From Stentor roeselii (lineage: Eukaryota; Ciliophora; Heterotrichea; Heterotrichida; Stentoridae): a DNA stretch of 64,000 nucleotides. The notes under the pieces are model-generated. The model was not told where the DNA came from and did not search any database. It saw only the letters and a list, made by a program, of their open reading frames with translations. Made by a program: the position numbers and the translations under genes. Below are positions 18,724 to 27,159 of the stretch, piece after piece. The DNA lies in the NCBI GenBank assembly GCA_006503475.1, contig RSEH01000192.1, positions 1 through 64,000 of the forward strand, in the 5' to 3' direction. The first letter of the stretch is position 1. Every line of letters starts with the position of its first letter.

Positions 18724-20082
18724 ATGGAACTTTGCAGTATCGAGATCCCTCCTTTCAGGGTCGAAGTACCGAGTTCCTGCATCTTTATGAACAAGTTGAC
18801 TGTTAGTTTGAAACAGTCTTCAGTTAATTGCTTTAGATTATTCCAAGACGCTAGTCATCCGAAGTACTTGTTTAAAACTGTTGATTCGAAATTTCAGGCG
18901 AAAATCAAGGAAAAGACTTTTGCTGTGTTTATTGTGCCTCAGGGACAGGAAAAATCTTGGACTTTCTCTACTGATGAAGGACTTTTGGACCTCTTGGGGC
19001 AGATTAACACGTCGAGAAGTCTTTTTGTTTACTTGGGTCATGGGTTTGTTTTTAAGGACTTGCTTAGTGTGCAGGAAGAACTGAAAAATGTTGTCCTTAG
19101 GTTTATGCCACCTGTTTGTAATACTGATAAAGTCGCTTTTATGACTAATGGAGATATTGGTGAAAAAGCTCTTGTTTATGCATCTCCGCAGGTCATTGTG
19201 GAAGATGTTAAGGAAGGGGATTTTTTTTTAAGGCAGCTGATTTTTGTTTCTAATGTTAATCAGGTGCAGTCGGAGATACGCATTGAAAGTGGATCTGAAG
19301 GAACTGAGAGCATATTTTTTGAAGGGTCATTGTTACCTTATCCAATCCAAGCAAACTACAACTTTCTAACATTCGAATGCCAAAGAGCAATGTTACTATC
19401 ACTAGCATTCAACCCTCAATCCTCCTTAAACAACCCATTAAAACTTCTTCTTCTAGGAGCAGGAGCCTGTGTCTTTCCAACATTTATCCTAAATCACTTC
19501 GAAAACATCGAAATCACAGCAGTTGACATAGACAGACAAGTCGTCGAAATCGGTCGAAGATTCTTCGGCGTGAATGAAAACCAAAAATTTCACGTTTTTA
19601 TCGAAGACGCTTTGCACTTTGTTGAGAACTACTCAGGAGACCTTCTTGATTTCGTCTTTCTTGACATCTGCATCGGAGACCCCAACGTCCAGACCCCTCC
19701 TTCTCAGTTCACCAGTCCTGCTTTCACTTCAGTCATTCATAGGATCCTCAAAAATGATGGAATTTTTTGTGTTAATTTAATTGGAAGTGACTCTCAAATT
19801 GCGAAAATGGAAAATGAGTTCAAGGAAGTCTTTTGTAAGGTTTTTAAGTGTAAGTGCAAAGATGATACTAATAAAATCGTGTTTTGCTTTAAGGAGATGG
19901 TGCTTTTTGAATGGAAAGATGTGGTTAGGGGAGTTAAGGAAATTGAATCTGTGAAGAAGTGGGACTTTACTATGCAACTTGCTGAATATGCCGGGTGGGT
20001 CAAGGTTGTTGAGGATGTTAAAAACCCTGCTCAAGCGATTTTGCAGGGGAAGAAGAAGAGGAGGAATAAGAAAAAACATTAG
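18724..20082 (+). CDS. METTL13-like (eEF1A methyltransferase) class I methyltransferase
   Basis: 452 aa. The C-terminal half (from about residue 235) matches the C-terminal domain of METTL13/eEF1A-KNMT and spermidine-synthase-like folds: LLLLGAGACVFPTFIL at 241-256 (SAM loop), AVDIDRQVVEIGRRFFG, DALHFVENY, then DFVFLDICIGDPN and a cis-peptide-like PPSQFTSPAF and DGIFCVNLIG. METTL13 methylates the N-terminus and Lys55 of eEF1A. The N-terminal 230 residues fit the linker/N-part only loosely, and the N-terminal methyltransferase domain of animal METTL13 is not recognisable. Composition switches sharply near 19330, close to the domain border. Confidence 0.82.
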   Translation: MELCSIEIPPFRVEVPSSCIFMNKLTVSLKQSSVNCFRLFQDASHPKYLFKTVDSKFQAKIKEKTFAVFIVPQGQEKSWTFSTDEGLLDLLGQINTSRSLFVYLGHGFVFKDLLSVQEELKNVVLRFMPPVCNTDKVAFMTNGDIGEKALVYASPQVIVEDVKEGDFFLRQLIFVSNVNQVQSEIRIESGSEGTESIFFEGSLLPYPIQANYNFLTFECQRAMLLSLAFNPQSSLNNPLKLLLLGAGACVFPTFILNHFENIEITAVDIDRQVVEIGRRFFGVNENQKFHVFIEDALHFVENYSGDLLDFVFLDICIGDPNVQTPPSQFTSPAFTSVIHRILKNDGIFCVNLIGSDSQIAKMENEFKEVFCKVFKCKCKDDTNKIVFCFKEMVLFEWKDVVRGVKEIESVKKWDFTMQLAEYAGWVKVVEDVKNPAQAILQGKKKRRNKKKH

Positions 20083-20282
20083 AGAAGTTATATTTATAGT
20101 TTTGATTAGTGATGATTTAAAATTTGATTGAATTGATTATAATAGAAAAAATCACATCAACATTAAATATCCTGATGCGCAGAAAATAGGAATTGGGTTA
20201 CATAATCAATCATTGATTTTTCTGTTCGATTATTAGCCAATTAAAATAATTTCCCAATAACCAACCACTACTTAAAATTTAT

Positions 20283-21509
20283 CTATTCAACTAATATATT
20301 CATTGCCTTTTCAAAGTACTGATCAGCAAGTTCTGATTTTCCAGTAGTCATAAGCAGCGCTCCAACATTATTATAAACATTGACCAGCTGAAAATGATCA
20401 CTTAACTTAAATTTCATCCTCAAGTCAATAAAACTCATCAAAAATTCAAGAGCCTTTGCATAATCTTTTCGATAGTAAGCAGCTAAACTGCTTGAATTAA
20501 GCACAATACTATAACCAAATGAATCCTTAGATAAAGTACTTCTCCAGCCATGAAACTCTTCAAAAACCTTTAAAAACTCTACATTTTTTTCAGTTTTATT
20601 CAAAAATATCAAGTAATTATTATAAAAACTTGCTTTTTGCTCAACATTAACCAGATCAAGACCATAAAAAATCGAAACCAATTCTTTGAAAACTTCAAAA
20701 CTTTCATCAAATTTCATCATTTTCATTAAACAAGCAGCTTTATTACTCAAAAGTTTAGCTCTAACAACATCTTTCTTTCCAGCACTAAATTTTAAAGACT
20801 GATCCACAAAAGAAAGAGCTTTTTCGAAATCGCCTTTACTGAAATAAAGAACTGCTAAATTATTAGAAATTCCAGTCAAATCCGAATCATTTTTCTTTTT
20901 TGATTCGAAACTTTTGAGAAAGAATTCTTCAGCGGTCTTCAAATTTCCCATGGTGAGGTGACAACATCCTAAATTTCCATAAACATTTTCTAGGTCTTGT
21001 TCTTGGAATTTTTCAATGATTTTATTATAAATTTCTAAAGCTTTTGAGAAATTTCCAAGAAATTTGTGGCTTAATGCGAGCCTGTTTTCCAGTCGGAGAA
21101 GGTCTTTTCGAATGGGGTTTAATGAGTAGTTGATTATTTTCAATGTTTTTTCTATTAGGATTATTAGATCTTCGTATTTTTCACTTTGGAAGTAAAGGTC
21201 GCAGAGTTTGTTTAAGATCAAAAGTTTTATTTCTGATTTAAGCTCAGCTTCGTTTTCTGATGTTGAGATCAATTTTTCTAGAATTATGTAAAAATTTAAG
21301 ACTTCTTGCTTGTTTGGAATATGGTCCAGACATGATGATATTCTAGAAAGAAGTTCAGATGATGGAAGATTTTTTTGTTTTTGGGTTTGGTCAAGCTCTC
21401 TTCGATAATGAATCAGAGCTTGGGAATACTGATTTTGATTGAAAAGCCTATCTCCACTAACCTTATCCGATTCCAAAACTTTTACTGATTTATTTCCAGC
21501 ACAGCCCAT
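20283..21509 (-). CDS. TPR-repeat protein with N-myristoylation/palmitoylation start
   Basis: 408 aa. MGCAGNKS at the N-terminus offers Gly2 for myristoylation and Cys3 for palmitoylation. From about residue 20 onward it is a continuous array of helix pairs with TPR spacing (for example GNFSKALEIYNKIIEKF, GNLKTAEEFFLKSFE, GDFEKALSFVDQSLKF, RKDYAKALEFLMSFIDL, GKSELADQYFEKAMNIL), about 9-10 repeats in the GPSM/kinesin-light-chain style. Probably a membrane-tethered scaffold. The partner is unknown. Confidence 0.88.
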   Translation of the reverse strand: MGCAGNKSVKVLESDKVSGDRLFNQNQYSQALIHYRRELDQTQKQKNLPSSELLSRISSCLDHIPNKQEVLNFYIILEKLISTSENEAELKSEIKLLILNKLCDLYFQSEKYEDLIILIEKTLKIINYSLNPIRKDLLRLENRLALSHKFLGNFSKALEIYNKIIEKFQEQDLENVYGNLGCCHLTMGNLKTAEEFFLKSFESKKKNDSDLTGISNNLAVLYFSKGDFEKALSFVDQSLKFSAGKKDVVRAKLLSNKAACLMKMMKFDESFEVFKELVSIFYGLDLVNVEQKASFYNNYLIFLNKTEKNVEFLKVFEEFHGWRSTLSKDSFGYSIVLNSSSLAAYYRKDYAKALEFLMSFIDLRMKFKLSDHFQLVNVYNNVGALLMTTGKSELADQYFEKAMNILVE

Positions 21510-21607
21510 TTATATAAAACCTGAATCAGTCCTTTTCCCATAACTCGAAAAACAACAAGAGTATATCAAGAGCTACAATTTTAATAAATATCTAAAAATA
21601 TATAATA

Positions 21608-22042
21608 ATGCAGATTGAGAAAGAATGGGCAATCCAGACCTTTTACAATCAAATTTTACAAAACTCCCTATTATGCAAGTTAGACGACGACACAAGTAAA
21701 TTCATAAAATTCGAATTTCTCTTCAATACAAAGCCCGACCAAAAATCTCGCCTGCATCATATGAACATAGTAAAAATCTATCATAGAAAAGGTAAAATCT
21801 TTTGGATTCTCTCTTTAAAATCAAAAGAAAACTTGATAAACCTCAACATCTTAAAAGACGAATCAAATTCAATATACCCAATCGACTGGGAAGAAATATC
21901 AGAAGGTCTCTTCAAAGGAGGCTTGCGAAGATGCATTTACACTGCAGGAGACAAAGACTACGCTGAAGACTTCATCAAGGATTCCTTCAAGCTCTTCGAA
22001 AACATTCTAACAAGATGCTTCGACATTAAACCAACTCGCTGA
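21608..22042 (+). CDS. hypothetical protein, 144 aa
   Basis: Unrecognised globular-looking protein of mixed composition with Trp and Phe (KGKIFWILSLKSKENLINL; YPIDWEEISEGLFKGGLRRC). No TM or signal. Ends in TGA. Upstream of the CDPK on the same strand (131-nt spacer). Divergent from the TPR gene. Confidence 0.65.
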   Translation: MQIEKEWAIQTFYNQILQNSLLCKLDDDTSKFIKFEFLFNTKPDQKSRLHHMNIVKIYHRKGKIFWILSLKSKENLINLNILKDESNSIYPIDWEEISEGLFKGGLRRCIYTAGDKDYAEDFIKDSFKLFENILTRCFDIKPTR

Positions 22043-22173
22043 CCAGATCTCTGTTCTAATCCTAAACTAGATCTTTTCATTAACACCTAAACCCATCTTT
22101 CCTCTTCCAAGAACCAATTAACACCCTCATCAAAACCAATCAACAAAATCGTTAAAATTTAGCCATACAATAA

Positions 22174-23625
22174 ATGGGAAAATGTGTAAGCACCGAGGAA
22201 AAGCCAGATCCAGTCAGAGGAAATCGAGAATATACAGTCGACCCCAGTACATTTGTAAAGCTAAAGCATGAAAACATCAGAAATTCCTATGAAATTCAAG
22301 AAAAAATCTCAGAAGGAGCCTTTGGCGTTGTTTACAAAGCGATTCACAAGGCTTCTAAAACTCAACGAGCAGTGAAGATGATCTCGATTGACTCAACTGA
22401 CAAGAACTCTTTAAATGACTTGCTACGTGAAGTGGGAATCTTGAGAAGAATGGACAACCCTCACATCATCAAGATTTATGAAGTCTTTCAAAGTGAGTCT
22501 AACTTGGGCATCGTGACTGAATTTTGCAGGGGAGGCGAACTTTATTCAAGAATAGTCGAAATGGGAGGTTTTTCTGAAAACCTGGCCGCGAAGTACATTC
22601 ATCAAATCGCTTCTGCTGTTTGTTACCTTCACTCAAACCGCATCGTTCATCGAGACTTGAAACCAGAAAACGTTTTATTTGAATCAGAAGAAACTGACTC
22701 AAAACTCAAGTTAATAGATTTTGGAACCTGTAAACATATCAATAAAAATGCGAAACTTGTTGACCGTATTGGAAGCGCTTATTACATTGCACCTGAGGTT
22801 ATTTCTGGAAATTATGACGAGAAGTGCGATGTATGGAGTTTAGGAGTTATTCTTTTTATCATGATTTCAGGCTCTCCACCTTTTGGAGGGAAAAACAATG
22901 GAGAAATCATTTCGAATATCTTGTTGAAAGAGCCTAGGTATGACCCGAAGAAATGGAAAAACGTGTCAGATGATGCTGCTCGACTCGTGAAGGCCATGCT
23001 CACGAAAAATGTTTTAGAGAGAATCACTGCGCAGCAGGTAGTCAACCATCCATGGGTTCAAAAGTACATCAATTCAGACCAACCTAATAAAAAGTTAGCG
23101 ACTCGTTCATTTAAAAACCTTGCAAAATTCACAACATCAAGTAAACTTCACAGGGCAACTCTTTCTTACATCGTGAATCAGATGATGTCCAGTCAAGAAC
23201 TTTCAAAACTTCGCGACTTGTTTTCTTCTCTTGATAAAAATGGAGATGGCCTTCTCAGTGTTGAAGAACTTGCACATGGCGCTTCAGTCTTATCTTCAGA
23301 AATCACTGATAATCTTAAAAAAATCATTGAAAATGTAGATGAAGATGGAAATGGTCATATTAATTACTCTGAATTCCTCATCGCTGCTACTAACTGGCAA
23401 AAAAAACTCAGTCGAGAAAGATTACAAGAAGTTTTCAAGGAATTTGATAAGGACGGAAGTGGAGGCATCTCAGTTGAAGAACTTGTTGAAGCTCTTGGAG
23501 GGTCTTCTGGCCAGAGTCATGTTTTTGTTGAAATGGTAAAACAAGCTGATACTAATAATGACGGGCAGATTGACTTGGAAGAGTTCATCGCTTTTATGGA
23601 AAAAATTAAGGACCAGGAAGATTAA
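22174..23625 (+). CDS. calcium-dependent protein kinase (CDPK)
   Basis: 483 aa, the canonical CDPK layout. MGKCVST start (Gly2 myristoylation, Cys4 palmitoylation site), kinase domain about 38-295 with SEGAFGVVYKA, AVKMI, IVHRDLKPENVLFE, DFGTCK, GSAYYIAPEV; junction/autoinhibitory helix about 305-345; four complete EF-hands with loops beginning DKNGDGLLS, DEDGNGHIN, DKDGSGGIS and DTNNDGQID. All Ca-binding positions look intact, so it should be Ca-activated at membranes. CDPKs are found in plants, apicomplexans and ciliates, not animals. The G-rich 3' flank runs into the convergent SHIPPO gene 26 nt away. Confidence 0.97.
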   Translation: MGKCVSTEEKPDPVRGNREYTVDPSTFVKLKHENIRNSYEIQEKISEGAFGVVYKAIHKASKTQRAVKMISIDSTDKNSLNDLLREVGILRRMDNPHIIKIYEVFQSESNLGIVTEFCRGGELYSRIVEMGGFSENLAAKYIHQIASAVCYLHSNRIVHRDLKPENVLFESEETDSKLKLIDFGTCKHINKNAKLVDRIGSAYYIAPEVISGNYDEKCDVWSLGVILFIMISGSPPFGGKNNGEIISNILLKEPRYDPKKWKNVSDDAARLVKAMLTKNVLERITAQQVVNHPWVQKYINSDQPNKKLATRSFKNLAKFTTSSKLHRATLSYIVNQMMSSQELSKLRDLFSSLDKNGDGLLSVEELAHGASVLSSEITDNLKKIIENVDEDGNGHINYSEFLIAATNWQKKLSRERLQEVFKEFDKDGSGGISVEELVEALGGSSGQSHVFVEMVKQADTNNDGQIDLEEFIAFMEKIKDQED

Positions 23626-23651
23626 TTTTATGTGAATTGATTTGAAATTTG

Positions 23652-24620
23652 TTAAGGTTTTTTTATGTTGGATTTTTTTTGGGTGAAGGATTTTTTGGGG
23701 TTTAGGAGTTTAAGTGGGTTTGAAGGTCTTGATGTCTGGCTTGATCCTTTTCTAGAGAATTTTGATAAGGTTTCTAAGGTTCGCAAGGTTTTGGAATTTG
23801 AAGATTTTGATTTTTTAAATGGATTTTCTAGGAATCGATCTGTTTTTGATCTTTCGGGTTCTGGGTTTAAATTCGGCTTCAATTTTTGTGTTAGTGATTT
23901 TGGGAAATTCATGCTTGAATGAATTGTTAGGGTTAAGGAACGAGGGGAGTTTGGCTGGGTTGAAGTTTTCTTTTTGAAATGAGTTGAGATTGATTTGAGA
24001 TTTTTGCCTGATGTGTAAGATTTAGGTGATTTGTAGAGAAATTTTGGAGAATAATCTGCCGGTCCAGGAGTCATTTCAAATTTATCCAAGACCCTAGGAG
24101 CTCTAGAAAACGATATAATTTTCGAAACCGACGATTTTTTCAAGTTATAAGCTCCAGGTCCAGGCGAAATTTCAAAATTTCTGAGACCTCTAATCGAATT
24201 TCCAATAACAGCAGAAGGTGATTTACTAGTGACGACTTTTGGCTGATACGATGCAGGTCCAGGAGTAAATAAAGAGTAAGGAGGTTCAGAATGTCTAGGA
24301 AAAGTGAATTGAAGACTTTTATTAAGTCTTTTCGGCGAATAATCCGCAGGTCCAGGCGATTTTTCAAGTGAATGTTCAGACTTCCTCGAAGTAATAATCG
24401 GTCTAGGGCCTTTTCCAATACTTGATCCCAACTCATACCTTCCTGGCCCAGGCCCCGAGTACTTTTTTTTCACTTCTTTCGAAGACCTAGTAAAAATAAT
24501 TCCTTTTGTCAGTTTTTTTTCAAGAGAATATGATCCAGGTCCTGGAGTTTCCTCAAGTTTCATTTGCAGCTTCGGTGCCAAGCCGATGGAAAAAGAAGGA
24601 GCATTAATTTTGTGAATCAT
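23652..24620 (-). CDS. SHIPPO (STPGP)-repeat protein, ODF3/CIMAP-like
   Basis: 322 aa with six PGP-x-x-Y repeats in the first 200 residues: TPGPGSY, GPGPGRY, SPGPADY, TPGPASY, SPGPGAY and TPGPADY, spaced about 30-35 residues apart. This is the SHIPPO repeat of ODF3/CIMAP proteins associated with ciliary and cytoplasmic microtubules. The C-terminal 120 residues are basic, Ser/Lys/Pro-rich and lack the repeat. A microtubule-lattice or ciliary structural role is inferred from the family. Opposite strand and convergent to CDPK. Confidence 0.9.
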   Translation of the reverse strand: MIHKINAPSFSIGLAPKLQMKLEETPGPGSYSLEKKLTKGIIFTRSSKEVKKKYSGPGPGRYELGSSIGKGPRPIITSRKSEHSLEKSPGPADYSPKRLNKSLQFTFPRHSEPPYSLFTPGPASYQPKVVTSKSPSAVIGNSIRGLRNFEISPGPGAYNLKKSSVSKIISFSRAPRVLDKFEMTPGPADYSPKFLYKSPKSYTSGKNLKSISTHFKKKTSTQPNSPRSLTLTIHSSMNFPKSLTQKLKPNLNPEPERSKTDRFLENPFKKSKSSNSKTLRTLETLSKFSRKGSSQTSRPSNPLKLLNPKKSFTQKKSNIKKP

Positions 24621-24712
24621 AATTCTAATAATTTAACTACTCCATAAGTTTTAATCAATTAAACATGAAACATAATCTAATTCTGCTTTAATAACTGAAA
24701 CTTTTCTTATAA

Positions 24713-25186
24713 ATGAACCGAATCCCTAAAATTCTCGTGATTTCCGCTTCTGAAAGTGAATCAGAAAATTCTTCCTCCTTTGACGAAGAGTGTCTGGAAG
24801 GTGATCACTCAGAAGTAGACAAAATCGCAAAGACTCACCAGGACTTAAAGAGAAAATTGACTTATCAGCTTATGCAATTCAGAACTTCTTCAAGAGAGTT
24901 GCTTACTGATTCTGGTCAAAGTATCTGCAAGTCGCCGGAATTCATGACTTTGCCTGACTCTCCTGATTTGCAGGTTAAGGGGAAATCGTTTCATGAAATT
25001 GCGAAGATTATTTTGGACTTTCAGAATACTCAGAAAGAACTGGAAAAGGCAAAGAGTAACATTTTAAGCATGGACCTTGAATCGAAGGACCTTCATGTGA
25101 AACTTAGAAGCTTGGAAGATAGGATAAAGGAAAGAAGGAGTAGAAAAGATGTTCACTTAAGTCAGTGTAGTTGTGATATTTTTTAA
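24713..25186 (+). CDS. small coiled-coil protein with C-terminal CaaX box (CDIF)
   Basis: 157 aa. Acidic/Ser-rich N-terminus (SASESESENSSSFDEE), a helical segment near 45-65 (QDLKRKLTYQLMQFRTSSRE), a coiled coil at about 90-145, and an ending QCSCDIF: a CaaX prenylation box (C-D-I-F) with a second Cys two residues before it. Residue patterns match the protein at 55508-56182 in both helical parts, so the two are paralogues. Likely anchored to a membrane by a prenyl group. Function unknown. Divergent from the SHIPPO gene. Confidence 0.78.
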   Translation: MNRIPKILVISASESESENSSSFDEECLEGDHSEVDKIAKTHQDLKRKLTYQLMQFRTSSRELLTDSGQSICKSPEFMTLPDSPDLQVKGKSFHEIAKIILDFQNTQKELEKAKSNILSMDLESKDLHVKLRSLEDRIKERRSRKDVHLSQCSCDIF

Positions 25187-25444
25187 AGAATTGAATGAAT
25201 GGAGTGGGAGTGATTTTAGTGGATGGAAATAAGAGAGTTTTATTTATAAGCTGTTGGAATTAGTAGAAGGTAATGATTTTGTTTGGGTGTATTTTTGTGG
25301 ATTGGTTCATGTTTATCTGAAATGATTCTGAGTGATCTTCAAATACCTCAAACAACAGCCTTTGCCAGTGAAACTATTCAATTTTCCTCAATTCACTAGA
25401 CATCTTCAAATAAACCTTAATGTATTAAAATAACTATCTACCTA

Positions 25445-26443
25445 TCACATCAAATAAGCCAATACTCCAGTCAAGACAATCCATCCAGCATGATCCTCTC
25501 CATAATAAGCATCAGTTAAAACTTCCTTAACACACTGATCATTATTCTGTATTTTGCTATAATACAAAAACTCCCAAGTGACCTGCAAGATTCTATTTCC
25601 AAACCCGACCTGATCAATACAACTCTCCTTAAACCTTTTCAAAGTATTACAAACAGTCTTACTAGCATTAAGTGCACTTTTCCAAGAGTTATAATAATTC
25701 AATCCAGGTAAATCCCCATCAAACGGTGCACAAAAAGCAGTTTTATTCAAATTATACCCACAAGAGCAAGTCCCAGTGAAAAAACTGACACCGTCAGTTC
25801 CCTTGCAGTCCAAGTTGCTCTTACAAGGACTTGGCAAGCTGCTAAGGCTGACAGTTGCAACTTTGCACTTTCCAAGCAGGCTGAACTTCGGAAGTTTTGT
25901 GCATTGGGCCGTTTTGCATAGTTTAGAGACTCCGCCATTGCAGTCTCCAACATAAGTATCAATGGGAAGTGAGAAGTACTCAATGCAGGTGCCGACTTGT
26001 CCTGTCATATTACACCCTGCGTTGTTGACACATTCGAAGTCATTAGTGCAGCCTGTCTGACCTGCTGGTATCTGAGCAATGCAAACTCCTGAATGACTGC
26101 ACATCAGACCTGGGTCGCAATCTGAGTGGTCTGAACAGGTAGAGTTTAATGAACTTCCTTTGCAGGTACCTGATGAACATGACAGACTCGCGCATTTCAT
26201 GTTCGATGTGCAGTAGTCACCTGCGTAGCCTTGCTCGTATGGAGAGGAAGGGTCTTCACATTCAAAGGTCTCAGGGTTACACACTTGACCCGATACGCAT
26301 GGTTGAAGGTAAATGCTGGAATTTACTTGCTGCATACATGTTGCACTGTCTTTGAACTTATAATTCGGCGGAGGGCAACTGTATGAGGAACATGATTGGG
26401 ATAAGGTTTGAATTGACAATGTCTGAAATAAGAAAAATAGCAT
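25445..26443 (-). CDS. secreted or surface Cys-rich protein, 332 aa
   Basis: The N-terminus MLFFLFQTLSIQTLSQS looks like a short signal peptide. The mature part is dense in Cys with EGF-/dickkopf-like spacing (GLMCSHSGVCIAQIPAGQTG, CTNDFECVNNAGC, CSCGYN) and ends in a short hydrophobic tail (WIVLTGVLAYLM) that could be a GPI-attachment signal. No family can be named. Probably an extracellular or surface protein of the ciliate cortex. The 3' flank on the left is G/T-rich on the plus strand only weakly. Confidence 0.75.
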   Translation of the reverse strand: MLFFLFQTLSIQTLSQSCSSYSCPPPNYKFKDSATCMQQVNSSIYLQPCVSGQVCNPETFECEDPSSPYEQGYAGDYCTSNMKCASLSCSSGTCKGSSLNSTCSDHSDCDPGLMCSHSGVCIAQIPAGQTGCTNDFECVNNAGCNMTGQVGTCIEYFSLPIDTYVGDCNGGVSKLCKTAQCTKLPKFSLLGKCKVATVSLSSLPSPCKSNLDCKGTDGVSFFTGTCSCGYNLNKTAFCAPFDGDLPGLNYYNSWKSALNASKTVCNTLKRFKESCIDQVGFGNRILQVTWEFLYYSKIQNNDQCVKEVLTDAYYGEDHAGWIVLTGVLAYLM

Positions 26444-27159
26444 TTATTAAAAAGGATGGGATTTTGAGGGGTAGTTTTTGAGGGGTAGTATTTGATGATG
26501 GGTTTTAGTGATTTGGAGTTAGATTTGGTGTATTCATGTGTGATGATTTACTTGGTTATAAAAGAGATTGGATTCAACTTTTGAGTATTTTGTGATATTT
26601 GGATGTAGAAGGAAATTTTATTATAAATTGTTTGAAATGAAGTTTAACTTGAAATCTCTGGTTTGATATTAATAATAAATCATTTATCTAGGGAGTAAAA
26701 AGAATTTAAATAATTTAACCAATCCTCTAACTTTTGAATTGTTCGGGATAGTTTATAAAGTAGGATTATTCTAAAAACAAGATTACCTCATTTTATTTTT
26801 CACTAATACCTATGAATAATGTTTAAAATTATGTTAAACAATCGGAATAATTTATCTTATACCTAAACAAAATTTAAAAATAGAAAATATTGACTAAAAG
26901 ATTATATATGATCACTTATTTTTATTCAGTATAGTAAAGAGATTAGATATTAAAGGTTGAGTAAACTTAATTATGCAATATTCATTTGGAGAATGAATTA
27001 AGAACAAAGTTTTGAGTTAAATCTTGAACGAATTTAATTTAAGTATTTGATTGCAGTTGATTATCATTATTGTTAATCTATACTATTGGCTTATTGTTAA
27101 TAAATTAATAAGAGTAAAACCGATGAATACAGCTATTAATTCATACTTTAAGCTATTCG
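26444..27159. other. intergenic, 716 nt, AT-rich
   Basis: Very AT-rich sequence between the start of the Cys-rich gene and the 3' end of the decayed WD40 gene. No reading frame, RNA or repeat recognised. Confidence 0.6.
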
